The notes under the pieces: model-generated | Databases searched by the model: none | Told to the model about the DNA's origin: nothing | Seen by the model: the letters and a program-made list of their open reading frames with translations, nothing else | Translations under genes and position numbers: made by a program | Shown here: positions 1-8,380 of the stretch, one piece after another | Numbering within the stretch: position 1 is the first letter of the stretch | Layout: each line of letters starts with the position of its first letter | Origin: Helicobacter sp. 'house sparrow 1' | GTDB lineage: Bacteria; Campylobacterota; Campylobacteria; Campylobacterales; Helicobacteraceae | Length of the DNA: 64,000 bases | NCBI RefSeq assembly: GCF_900199585.1 | Contig: NZ_FZQY01000007.1 | Location: forward strand, 19,708-83,707 | Direction of reading: 5' to 3'

Positions 1-1560
1 TTATTGCTATTACTAGGATTGGTATTTGTTTTTTCACAAGATGATCTTGAAGAATTGCAAAAAAAGATTCAAAATTTAGATCAAAAAATACAAACAAATG
101 AAAATATTTGGATTCGAAAATATACAAATTTTGAAAATTACAATAAGGTTTATATGCAAATTCAATCCTTAGAGAAGGAATTAAAAAAGAACAAGAATCA
201 GCCAAATAGTCCTGATAGTTCTTTTAAAAAACACCAACTTGAAACCCAAATTGAGACTTTGCAAAAACAACTTGAGCTTTTAAGCCAATATAAGGACAAT
301 CCATTTAAAGATTTGATTGAAAAACCAGAAATTGGTGAAGTGGTTAATGTAACCAACCCATTTGCAATTGTTGGTGGTTTTAGCTTTATCAAAAAGGTAG
401 AGAGTCAAAAAAGAAATTTGGGATATAGACAGCAAACTCTAAATGATGCCCTTGAAATATTAAACACAAAATATAAGCTTTTACAAGAAATCTATAAGCT
501 TGATAAAAAAGCTTCAAAAAAACAACTATATCAGACACAAACAAAAATTTTAGAATTGCAATCAGCTCAAGATATTTTAAAAACTACGGTGGATATTTAT
601 ACAAAAGAAAGCCAAGAGATTGTCAATAAAATCTCAACACAAATTAAAAATCAGATTTTTAAGCTTATTTATATTGCTATTGTGATTTTGGTAAGTTTTG
701 GGATTGCATTTATTTTAAAAGTTTTTTCTCGTAAATATATTCATGATAATGAAAGAGCCTATATGGCCTCAAAGATCATCAATTTCTTTAATATTACAAT
801 CATTATACTTATTCTTCTTTTTGCTTATTTGGAAAATGTTACTTATTTAATTGCTGTACTAGGTTTTGCCTCTGCTGGTTTGGCAATTGCTATGAAAGAT
901 TTATTTATGAGCTTGCTGGGTTGGCTTGTGATTACCATTGGAGGGAGTGTTCATGTTGGTGATAGGATTAGAATTAGTAAAGATGGATGTATTTATGTGG
1001 GTGATGTTTTAGATATTTCAGTTCTTAGAATCACCTTGTATGAGGATGTTACGCTAACAACATTTTTAGATAATAGAAGAGCAGGTAGAATAGTTTTTAT
1101 TCCAAATAACTATATTTTTACAACAATGTTTTCAAACTATACACACGGAGGGATGAAAACAGTTTGGGATGGGGTTGATTTTGTTATCACATTTGATAGC
1201 AATATTCAAAAAGCTTGTATGATTGCAAATGAAGTGGCTACAAAATATTCTAAAGGCTATACCGAAACAACAAGAAAACAACTTAGTAAAATGCGTGATA
1301 AATATTCTTTAAGAAATTCTAATGTAGAACCAAAAACTTTTAGTCTTATTGATGGAAGTGGAATAAGAATTTCAGTTTGGTATCAAACCAATGCTTATGC
1401 AACACTAAGCCTTAGAAGTGTAATTTCTATGGAAATTATAGAAAGATTATTAAAAGAACAAGATATCAGGATTGCATATAACACTACAAAGCTTATTAAG
1501 GATGGAACAGATGGGTTTGGAAACAAAACAGCAAATATGTATCCAATTGAGGTGGAGTAA
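1..1560 (+). CDS. MscS-family mechanosensitive ion channel (5' end outside window)
   Basis: The frame is open from the first base and begins inside a hydrophobic run (LLLLLGLVFVFS), probably the end of a signal peptide, so the true start lies upstream. Next comes a long, polar, Gln/Lys-rich region of about 200 residues with coiled-coil character. Three hydrophobic segments follow at about residues 222-242, 262-282 and 285-312. The last contains the small-residue pattern GFASAGLAIAMKD, typical of the pore-lining helix of MscS channels, and is followed by the beta domain and an alpha/beta C-terminus. The family forms inner-membrane channels that release solutes on hypo-osmotic shock; the long coiled-coil N-terminus resembles larger MscK-like members. 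It overlaps the next gene by one base and heads a four-gene operon. As I remember it, the gene order matches the H. pylori HP0284 region. The family is clear; its physiological role is inferred. Confidence 0.85.
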   Translation, partial: LLLLLGLVFVFSQDDLEELQKKIQNLDQKIQTNENIWIRKYTNFENYNKVYMQIQSLEKELKKNKNQPNSPDSSFKKHQLETQIETLQKQLELLSQYKDNPFKDLIEKPEIGEVVNVTNPFAIVGGFSFIKKVESQKRNLGYRQQTLNDALEILNTKYKLLQEIYKLDKKASKKQLYQTQTKILELQSAQDILKTTVDIYTKESQEIVNKISTQIKNQIFKLIYIAIVILVSFGIAFILKVFSRKYIHDNERAYMASKIINFFNITIIILILLFAYLENVTYLIAVLGFASAGLAIAMKDLFMSLLGWLVITIGGSVHVGDRIRISKDGCIYVGDVLDISVLRITLYEDVTLTTFLDNRRAGRIVFIPNNYIFTTMFSNYTHGGMKTVWDGVDFVITFDSNIQKACMIANEVATKYSKGYTETTRKQLSKMRDKYSLRNSNVEPKTFSLIDGSGIRISVWYQTNAYATLSLRSVISMEIIERLLKEQDIRIAYNTTKLIKDGTDGFGNKTANMYPIEVE

Positions 1561-2801
1561 TGAAAGTCTTTTTTAAAACTTTTGGTTGTAGGACAAACTT
1601 CTTTGATACACAAGTAATGATAGAAAAATTAAAAGATTTCTCTATCATAGAAAATGAGCATGATGCTGATATTATTATAGTCAATTCTTGCACCGTTACA
1701 AATGGTGCAGATAGCGGTGTAAGAAGTTATGTAAATAAAATGAAGCGTGAGGGAAAAAAGATATATTTTACAGGCTGTGGTGTAAAAACACAGGCTAAAA
1801 ATCTTTTTGACAAGGATTTAATATTTGGAAGTTTTGGACATTCTCACAAAGAAAAGATTAATGATTTTTTGCTTTCAAAAGATCGTTTTTTTATTCAAGA
1901 GAGTGAAACTACAAAACACTTAGACAGCACAATAGTTAGTGATTTTTCCCAAAAATCTAGGGCTTTTATCAAAATACAAGAGGGCTGTGATTTTTCTTGT
2001 AGCTACTGTATCATCCCCAGTGTAAGAGGTATTGCTAGAAGTTATAGACAAGAGGATATTATCAAACAGATTGATATACTTGCTCAAAAAGGTATTAGCG
2101 AGGTTGTATTAACAGGAACAAATGTGGGGAGTTATGGTAGAGACTTGGGTAGCAATATTGCAAGATTAATTAAAGAAATTGCTAAAAATAATTCTATTAA
2201 GCGTGTAAGAGTGGGTAGCTTAGAGCCAAGCCAAATTAATGGGGAGTTTTTAGAATTACTTGAAGATGACATATTAGAAAAACATTTACATATTGCATTA
2301 CAATATACTCATAATGATATGCTTAAGATTATGAATAGACAAAATAGGGTAGAAACTGATTTTATCTTACTAGAAAAAATTGCAAAAAAAGGTTTTGCAA
2401 TTGGTAGTGATTTTATTGTGGGTCATCCTTATGAAACTCCTGAAATATGGGAGGAGGCATTGAAGAATATAAAGTCTCTGCCTCTTACACACATACACCC
2501 TTTTATTTATTCTCCTAGAGATAATACTCCATCAGCAAAAATGCCTATGACTGTGGATAAAAAAACTGCTAAAGAAAGGCTTAATGATCTCAATAAAGTC
2601 ATTAAGCAAAAAAATCTTATTTTTAGGAAAAAAAAGAGTGTTTTAAGGGTTTTAGTTGAGAGCAAAAAGCAAGAAAACTATAGTGGTTTAGATCAATTCT
2701 TTAATCGGATTGTAATAAAAAGCCATAATAATATACAAGGAAATTGGCTAGAGATTAAAGATTATGAAGTAAGAGAAGAAGGCAATTATGCAGAGATTTA
2801 A
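1560..2801 (+). CDS. mtaB: tRNA (t6A37) methylthiotransferase, MtaB-like
   Basis: This is a radical-SAM methylthiotransferase of 413 residues. The N-terminal UPF0004 domain supplies three cluster cysteines at residues 10 (FGCRTN), 44 (NSCTVTNG) and 73 (TGCG). The radical-SAM cluster motif CDFSCSYC has Cys143, 147 and 150. The FGCRTN start and overall size fit MtaB (which makes ms2t6A at position 37 of ANN-decoding tRNAs) better than MiaB, which has a GCQMN-type motif. Both [4Fe-4S] clusters therefore look intact. The ATG overlaps the TAA of the channel gene and the 3' end overlaps the following AAA gene by 14 bases, indicating translational coupling. Family assignment is firm; the exact tRNA substrate is inferred from family. 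Confidence 0.88.
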   Translation: MKVFFKTFGCRTNFFDTQVMIEKLKDFSIIENEHDADIIIVNSCTVTNGADSGVRSYVNKMKREGKKIYFTGCGVKTQAKNLFDKDLIFGSFGHSHKEKINDFLLSKDRFFIQESETTKHLDSTIVSDFSQKSRAFIKIQEGCDFSCSYCIIPSVRGIARSYRQEDIIKQIDILAQKGISEVVLTGTNVGSYGRDLGSNIARLIKEIAKNNSIKRVRVGSLEPSQINGEFLELLEDDILEKHLHIALQYTHNDMLKIMNRQNRVETDFILLEKIAKKGFAIGSDFIVGHPYETPEIWEEALKNIKSLPLTHIHPFIYSPRDNTPSAKMPMTVDKKTAKERLNDLNKVIKQKNLIFRKKKSVLRVLVESKKQENYSGLDQFFNRIVIKSHNNIQGNWLEIKDYEVREEGNYAEI

Positions 2802-4392
2802 GAATAGTCTTTATATAAGTATCATAAGTTGTTTTATATTGGGGATTCTAACTATAATATTATTTACAAGGGATTATACAACTCCTATAAACACTAAAGA
2901 ATTGGAAAATATAATCAATCAAAACAAAACAATCAAAAAAGTCTTAACTGATGAAACATTTTTATATTTTTATATTGATAAGGAATGCTATAAGATTCCT
3001 AAGTTTGCTGTTGATAATGAATTAATTAAAAATCTTAAGATACAAGAAAAGCAAAATTATAGTTCGTTGTTTTTTATAGTACTTTTTATAGCATTAATTT
3101 TAGGATTCCTTCTATTTTACAGAAGATACAAAAAACCCCAAAAAGAGGTAGGAAAGATAGAAACTATAAGAGAAGAAAAAAGCCAAAATAATATCTATAC
3201 CCCTATGACCTCAAAGGTAAGTTTTGATGATATCGCAGGAATTGAGGAAGTTAAAGAAGAGCTATTAGAATTAATAGACTTTCTAAAAAATCCATCACGA
3301 TATCAAAAATTGGATATTGTGATGCCAAAGGGAGTTTTACTTTCTGGACCTCCTGGTATTGGAAAAACCATGATTGCAAAAGCAATGGCAAATGAAGCAG
3401 GAGTTCCATTTTTTTATCATAGTGGATCATCTTTTGTCCAAATTTATGCAGGAATGGGAGCAAAAAGAGTAAGGGATCTTTTTTCAAGTGCAAAAAAGAA
3501 TGCTCCCTCTATTATTTTTATTGATGAGATTGATTCTGTAGGTAAGGCAAGAGATAAAAATAGAAGTGATGAAAGAGAAGCAACGCTCAATGAATTATTA
3601 ACTCAAATGGATGGTTTTGATGAGAATAGTGGGATTATTGTAATTGGTGCAACCAATAAAATTAATGTATTAGATGAAGCTCTTTTGCGCAGTGGTAGAT
3701 TTGATAGAAAGCTTTTGCTTGAATTACCCAGTATTGAGGATAGAGTAAAAATTCTAAAAAAGCATCTTAAAAATAAAAAAATTGATTTTGATCTTCACGA
3801 AGTTGCAAAACTTTGTGTGGGTTTTAGTGGGGCAGCTCTTGCAACCCTAGTAAATGAAAGTGCTTTATATGCCCTCAAACACAAAAAAGAAAAGATTACA
3901 ATGGAAGATGTTTTGGCCTTAAAAGATAAGGTTTTTTTGGGTAAGAGACTTCCTGTTAAACTGGATTCTTATCAAAAAGAATTGTTGAGTATATATCAGG
4001 CTTCAAAATGTATAAGTGCAGTTATATTTGGACTAGAATTTGAAAAATGTTCTTTGGTGTTGGATTTCTTTATTCAAAATGAAAATGGTGTTTTATCTCA
4101 AAGTTTGCTAGAAAAACAAGCTAGATTCTACTTAAGTGGAATTTGCGGATTAAAATTAATCAAAAAAGAAACTTTTACTATAGGGCAATTGGATTTGCAA
4201 GAAATAGAAAAAATTTTACAAAAGATGTATGAATTTTATATGATAAAAGATACAAAGCTAGTCTTTAAAGACTTAAAAGAGCAACAGTTGGACTTTTTGG
4301 AAAAGTATATAGAAGAGATCTCAATTATTTCAAAAAGACTATTAGAAGAAGAAGTTTTGACATTTGATACCATAAAACAAAGTATTTTATGA
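2788..4392 (+). CDS. FtsH-like membrane AAA ATPase lacking the HExxH zinc-protease motif
   Basis: The 534-residue protein has FtsH architecture. A transmembrane helix lies at about 9-26, a short periplasmic part at 27-90, and a second helix at 92-110. The AAA module has Walker A GPPGIGKT (187-194), Walker B IIFIDEID (about 242-249) and a second region of homology around [20 protein letters not shown]. The FtsH-type pore loop is present as SSFVQIYAG. Where FtsH has HEAGH, this protein reads IYQASKC (about 402-408), so both zinc-binding histidines and the catalytic Glu are missing. A TIGQLDL segment still resembles the region of the third zinc ligand. It should therefore act as an ATP-driven unfoldase or scaffold rather than a protease. 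Family proteins are about 600-650 residues, so this one is short. It overlaps both neighbours. A genuine FtsH is presumably encoded elsewhere. Confidence 0.8.
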   Translation: MQRFKNSLYISIISCFILGILTIILFTRDYTTPINTKELENIINQNKTIKKVLTDETFLYFYIDKECYKIPKFAVDNELIKNLKIQEKQNYSSLFFIVLFIALILGFLLFYRRYKKPQKEVGKIETIREEKSQNNIYTPMTSKVSFDDIAGIEEVKEELLELIDFLKNPSRYQKLDIVMPKGVLLSGPPGIGKTMIAKAMANEAGVPFFYHSGSSFVQIYAGMGAKRVRDLFSSAKKNAPSIIFIDEIDSVGKARDKNRSDEREATLNELLTQMDGFDENSGIIVIGATNKINVLDEALLRSGRFDRKLLLELPSIEDRVKILKKHLKNKKIDFDLHEVAKLCVGFSGAALATLVNESALYALKHKKEKITMEDVLALKDKVFLGKRLPVKLDSYQKELLSIYQASKCISAVIFGLEFEKCSLVLDFFIQNENGVLSQSLLEKQARFYLSGICGLKLIKKETFTIGQLDLQEIEKILQKMYEFYMIKDTKLVFKDLKEQQLDFLEKYIEEISIISKRLLEEEVLTFDTIKQSIL

Positions 4393-4865
4393 GATTTTTT
4401 GGTGACTTCTACCTTGGTTTGGAAGAAAAAGGATTAAATTTTTTTATAAAAGATTTAAGCCTATATGATGTAGTTGGATTTGGATATGGTTGTTTTTTGG
4501 CTACTGAATATGCCATAGATAGAATACAAAATGGGTATAGGATACACAAAATTGTTTTAATTTCTCCCATCATTGATATCTCTGATCATAAAATAATAGT
4601 AAGGACCTATAAAAACTCTATTTTAAGAGACTATCAAATACCTACAAAAAAGATTGAAAAAAGAGAATGGGATTTAAATGTTTTGGAAAAAATTACATCT
4701 AATGGAGGCAGTTTTGAAGTCTATATAGGTAGTCAAGCTCCTAATTCCCAAAAAATCATTGAATTATTTAAACCCATTGGTTTGATTTATTGCTTCAAGG
4801 AGGGAGGTTTTGATATTTTTAATCAATTGTCTGATTTGAAGCAAGAAAATATCTTGCTTCAATAA
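4389..4865 (+). CDS. Small alpha/beta-hydrolase-like protein, BioV-like, catalytic residues replaced
   Basis: The protein has 158 residues and starts within the last codons of the AAA gene (overlap ATGA). The segment YDVVGFGYGCFLATEYA (residues 26-42) looks like the strand-elbow-helix of an alpha/beta hydrolase, but the GxSxG nucleophile is GFGYG: the Ser is replaced by Gly at 32. The late loop where a catalytic His is expected reads GGFDIFNQL, with Phe at 141. The acidic position is also not evident in YIGSQAPNSQKI. The start MRFF and the nucleophile-elbow region recall BioV, the Helicobacter pimeloyl-ACP methyl ester esterase of biotin synthesis, but that resemblance is from memory. It could be a degenerate BioV, a non-catalytic partner of the upstream AAA protein, or something unrelated. 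It ends one base before the convergent htpG. Confidence 0.45.
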   Translation: MRFFGDFYLGLEEKGLNFFIKDLSLYDVVGFGYGCFLATEYAIDRIQNGYRIHKIVLISPIIDISDHKIIVRTYKNSILRDYQIPTKKIEKREWDLNVLEKITSNGGSFEVYIGSQAPNSQKIIELFKPIGLIYCFKEGGFDIFNQLSDLKQENILLQ

Positions 4866-4866
4866 A

Positions 4867-6720
4867 TCAGATTGCTCTTTCTATTAGATCATAGATTCTG
4901 CGTGTAAAGTCTTTTGTATTTTGGATACTTCCAGAATCTAATATTTTTGCTGAATCAAAAAGAAGATGGACCATATCTTCAAATTCTTGTTTATCTTGCA
5001 TTTTATTAAGTTTATTAATGACAGGATGACTGATATTAATTTCTAGATTCTTTGGCATACTCACTGGATTTTGCCCCATTTGTCTCATTAGGTTTGCCAT
5101 CATTGCATTTTCTTCTTCTCCAATAAGTGCCACAGGAGAATTAAGAGTTGCTGATAATACGACTTCTTTGATTTGATCGCCAAGTTTTTCCTTAATTTTT
5201 TTACTTAATTCCTCATAATTTTTCTTATCTTCTTCACTAATTTGTTCCATTCCTAATTCTTCCAAAGCTTGTTTGCTTGATGCATCCTTCATTGGTGTTT
5301 TGTCATACTCATTTACATTTGGCATCACAAAAGAATCAATTTCATCAGATAGCAATAAAACTTGATAACCCTTTTGGGTATATTTTTCTAAAATTGGGGA
5401 AGCTTTTAAGAGGTCTTTATTTTCGCCAATTAAATAATAAATGCTTTTTTGATCCTGAGGCATTGCTTCTTTATAAGCCTTTAAAGAAACTAGATCTTGG
5501 TTTAAAGTATCAAATCTCAAAAGGTTAAGTATTTTGTCTTTATTTTCAAAATCGCTATAAAGCCCTTCTTTTAATACCCTTCCAAATTGTTCATAAAATC
5601 CTTTGTATTGTTCTTCATCCTTGCTTAGATTCTCAATCTCATTTAGTATCTTTTTAGTGGAAGCTGATTTAATATTTGCAAGAATTTTATTCTGCTGTAA
5701 AATCTCTCTACTTACATTTAAGGGTAAGTCTTCACTATCTATAACCCCTCTAACAAATCTTAAATACTGCGGTAATAATTCTTTATCATCATCTGTAATA
5801 AAAACCCTTTTAACATAAAGCTTAATGCCTGATTTATAATCAACTCGATACAAATCAAATGGCGCATTCTTTGGTATAAAAAACAATGTTGTATATTCTA
5901 AATTTCCTTCCACTTTTGTATGAATCCACTTTAGTGGCTCATTATTATCGTGACTAAAGCTTTTATAAAACTCTTTATAATCTTCTTCTTTTAACTCATT
6001 CTTTGCCATTTTCCAGATAGCTTTTGCGTGGTTAATTTGCTCAATTTTATCCTCTTTTTTTTCTACTTTTTTATCACCCTCATAGTTGGTTTGTGTATAG
6101 TGAAGATAAATTGGGAATTGAATATGCTCAGAATATTTTTTTACAATATTTTCAATCTCCCACCTTGAAGCAAAATTTTTATCTTCATCCTTTAAATAAA
6201 GTGTGATCTCACTGCCTTGTGTTTCTTTTTGACATGGAGTGATTTCATATTCTCCCTTTCCATCACTAATCCAAGCAAAAGCCTGATCTTCTCCTGCTTT
6301 TTTTGTCTGAACAATAATCTTATCTGCCACCATAAAAGCAGAGTAAAAGCCCACACCAAACTGACCAATTAAAGCAGAATCCTTCTTCTTATCCCCACTA
6401 AGGCTGGATAAAAAGCTTTTAGTTCCAGATTTAGCAATGGTTCCTAGATGATTGATTAAATCCTCCTCATTCATCCCAATCCCATTATCTATAATACTTA
6501 GTGTTTTTTTAGCTTCATCAAATTTAATATCAATGCGTGCATCAAACTTCATATTTTTAAATTTGTCTTCACTTAAGGTGAGATAATTCATTTTATCTAG
6601 AGCATCTGAAGCATTAGAAATTAACTCTCTTAGAAAAATTTCCTTATTGGAATAAAGAGAGTGTATCATTAAGTCTAAAAGTTGATTGATTTCTGTTTGA
6701 AAGGTATGTTTTTTACTCAT
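4867..6720 (-). CDS. htpG: HtpG, Hsp90-family chaperone
   Basis: This cytosolic ATP-dependent dimeric chaperone has 617 residues from the second of two adjacent ATGs. The second ATG is preferred because AGGAG lies 5 bases before it, against 2 bases before the first. The GHKL ATP-binding motifs are all present: NASDALDKMNYL (Asn of motif I), DNGIGM (Mg/ATP region) and GQFGVGFYSAF (lid). The middle-domain Arg region (SREILQQN) and a C-terminal dimerisation domain follow. Length matches bacterial HtpG, which lacks the eukaryotic charged linker and MEEVD tail. About 130 AT-rich bases separate it from ogt, so it probably has its own promoter. No heat-shock operator of the inverted-repeat type is visible there. 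Confidence 0.97.
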   Translation of the reverse strand: MSKKHTFQTEINQLLDLMIHSLYSNKEIFLRELISNASDALDKMNYLTLSEDKFKNMKFDARIDIKFDEAKKTLSIIDNGIGMNEEDLINHLGTIAKSGTKSFLSSLSGDKKKDSALIGQFGVGFYSAFMVADKIIVQTKKAGEDQAFAWISDGKGEYEITPCQKETQGSEITLYLKDEDKNFASRWEIENIVKKYSEHIQFPIYLHYTQTNYEGDKKVEKKEDKIEQINHAKAIWKMAKNELKEEDYKEFYKSFSHDNNEPLKWIHTKVEGNLEYTTLFFIPKNAPFDLYRVDYKSGIKLYVKRVFITDDDKELLPQYLRFVRGVIDSEDLPLNVSREILQQNKILANIKSASTKKILNEIENLSKDEEQYKGFYEQFGRVLKEGLYSDFENKDKILNLLRFDTLNQDLVSLKAYKEAMPQDQKSIYYLIGENKDLLKASPILEKYTQKGYQVLLLSDEIDSFVMPNVNEYDKTPMKDASSKQALEELGMEQISEEDKKNYEELSKKIKEKLGDQIKEVVLSATLNSPVALIGEEENAMMANLMRQMGQNPVSMPKNLEINISHPVINKLNKMQDKQEFEDMVHLLFDSAKILDSGSIQNTKDFTRRIYDLIERAI

Positions 6721-6851
6721 CATTTCTCCTTGCTTAAATTACTTGTTTAAATTGTGTAATTATAACAGTATTTAACAAATAATTTATAAAACTTTATATG
6801 GATACTATAAAGTTTTGTTAGCCTATTAATATAAATTTGATGATTTTTTAT

Positions 6852-7307
6852 TTATTTTAGAGAGCCTTCGAGTTTGAGTAAAAAAATTTTTTTATCTAAT
6901 CCTAGGGCATATCCTCCAATACCATGTGATGAGACAACTCTATGACAGGGAATAATGATGCAAAAATCATTTTGATTGCAAGCATTGCCAACCGCACGAT
7001 AGCTTAGTGGATTTGCAATTTCTCTTGCAATCTCTTTATAACTTTTTTGTTCTCCATATTCAATTTGTAGAATCTGTGTTAAAACTTTCTTTTTAAAATC
7101 ACTCCCTTTTATCAAAAGAGGAAGAATAAATTCTTTTAAATCACCCTTGAAATAAGCATTTACTTGTTTTTTCACTTCTTGGGTTAGTTTTGTTTGTCTT
7201 TGCTCACAACTCTGAGGCGTTGATGGAAGAAAAGAAACAATCTTATCTTGTAAGATAGTAATATCAAAATCTCCAATAGGGGTTTGACAAGTATCAAAAT
7301 AAATCAA
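6852..7307 (-). CDS. ogt: Methylated-DNA--[protein]-cysteine S-methyltransferase
   Basis: The 151-residue suicide DNA-repair protein transfers the methyl group from O6-methylguanine to its own cysteine. The active-site motif PCHRVV (Cys about residue 120) is intact. The helix-turn-helix region YKEIAREIANPLSYRAVGNACNQN, which inserts into the minor groove, precedes it and contains the conserved arginine finger position (SYRAVG). The short N-terminal domain fits the Ogt/Ada-C class. The start overlaps the end of purE by four bases, so the two are co-transcribed, purE first. Confidence 0.93.
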   Translation of the reverse strand: MIYFDTCQTPIGDFDITILQDKIVSFLPSTPQSCEQRQTKLTQEVKKQVNAYFKGDLKEFILPLLIKGSDFKKKVLTQILQIEYGEQKSYKEIAREIANPLSYRAVGNACNQNDFCIIIPCHRVVSSHGIGGYALGLDKKIFLLKLEGSLK

Positions 7308-7798
7308 AGAATAACCTCAATCTCCTTAGAATCTTCTTGAAGTTTTTTGATTTTTTCTTCTCTATCTTTTTGCAAAGCTAATGCAAGAGTTTTATCACTA
7401 AGTGCTAAAATTTGTATAGCTAAATATGCTGCATTGACAGCTCCAGCCTTTCCAATTGCCAATGTTCCTACAGGCATTCCACTTGGCATTTGAACTGTGC
7501 TAAGTAGGGCATCTAATCCATCTAAAGCACCCCCTGATAATGGGACACCAATCACTGGTTTAGTTGTCATTGAAGCAATTGCACCTGCCAAGTGAGCGGC
7601 CATTCCAGCAGCTCCTATGAAAACTTTTGCACCTTTTTGCTCTGCTTCTTTAACATATTGCTTTGTTCTATCTGGACTACGATGAGCCGAAGAAATAATA
7701 ACCTCATAAGTTACATTAAATTGTTTTAACACTTCAATGGCTGATTGCATAATCTTATAATCACTCTTGCTACCCATAATAATGCTGACAAAATTCAT
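7304..7798 (-). CDS. purE: N5-carboxyaminoimidazole ribonucleotide mutase (class I PurE)
   Basis: The 164-residue enzyme converts N5-CAIR to CAIR in de novo purine synthesis. Start MNFVSIIMGSKSD carries the nucleotide-binding GSKSD signature. SSAHRSP supplies the active-site His, and GAAGMAAHLAGAIA is the typical octamer-core helix. The open frame extends 54 codons further upstream, but that part has no family similarity and overlaps the divergent META-domain gene. The ATG at 7798 has a good AAGGA five bases ahead, so I use it. The downstream gene ogt overlaps by four bases. Class I (N5-CAIR mutase) implies a PurK elsewhere in the genome. Confidence 0.95.
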   Translation of the reverse strand: MNFVSIIMGSKSDYKIMQSAIEVLKQFNVTYEVIISSAHRSPDRTKQYVKEAEQKGAKVFIGAAGMAAHLAGAIASMTTKPVIGVPLSGGALDGLDALLSTVQMPSGMPVGTLAIGKAGAVNAAYLAIQILALSDKTLALALQKDREEKIKKLQEDSKEIEVIL

Positions 7799-7868
7799 AT
7801 TATTCCTTAAGTATTTTTTTGATATTGTAGCAAAGCTAGTGTTGATATAAAGATAAGAGGTTAAGTCT

Positions 7869-8276
7869 TTGAGAGTAATTTTTATTTTGAATTTATTTTG
7901 TTGTCTGTTAGGCGCAACAAGCTTATCTCTTGCTCTAGAGAATAAAATTTTTTTAGGCAAATGGAAAATTGTTGGTATTGAAATAGATGGTATTAAAAGA
8001 CAGGTGCTAGATGAGAATTCTTTTATTATTTTTAAAGAAAAATATTATTTGGGTAATGTTGGCTGTAATGATTTTATAGGCAATTATGCAATTATGAGAC
8101 AAAAGCAAATAGTTCTGATACCAAGTATGATTAAAGAGAAAAATTGCAAAATAGAAAAATTAAATTTTGAGGCGATGTTTTTGCGCTATTTTATGGGAGG
8201 ATTTAGAATTATTGATGAAAAGCAACTCATTATACTTCGAAACAATAGGTTAAGATTTTTATTGAAAAGATTTTGA
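7869..8276 (+). CDS. Exported META-domain (HslJ-like) protein
   Basis: The 135-residue protein begins with TTG, preceded by AAGAGG at eight bases. A hydrophobic leader of about 20 residues ends near SLALE, so it is probably exported or a lipoprotein-like periplasmic protein, though the leader Cys residues are not in a convincing lipobox. The rest fits the META domain: GKWKIVGIEIDG at the start, VGCNDFIGNY in the middle (the Gly-Cys-Asn core of the family) and a final FLL strand. HslJ/META proteins are implicated in heat or novobiocin tolerance in other bacteria, but their biochemical function is unknown. It is divergent from purE with about 70 bases between them. Confidence 0.65.
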   Translation: MRVIFILNLFCCLLGATSLSLALENKIFLGKWKIVGIEIDGIKRQVLDENSFIIFKEKYYLGNVGCNDFIGNYAIMRQKQIVLIPSMIKEKNCKIEKLNFEAMFLRYFMGGFRIIDEKQLIILRNNRLRFLLKRF

Positions 8277-8317
8277 CATAAGCACTTGCAATTTTGTGAT
8301 TTTAAGGCATAGTTGGA

Positions 8318-8323
8318 TATAAT
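8318..8323 (+). promoter_or_regulatory. Candidate -10 element for the glycosyltransferase gene
   Basis: A perfect TATAAT lies 57 bases before the ATG at 8381, in context TTGGATATAATGAGC. No convincing -35 box is seen, which is normal for Helicobacter sigma-80 promoters. The predicted leader is about 50 bases. Confidence 0.6.
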
Positions 8324-8380
8324 GAGCACTTTTTAAGATTTTAGCATTATGCTGATAACTTTAAAAAATTAGGGCTTTTT

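Noticed and set aside
7799..7960. Longer N-terminus for PurE
   Set aside because: The extension has no similarity to PurE, overlaps the divergent META gene, and the internal ATG has a good ribosome-binding site.
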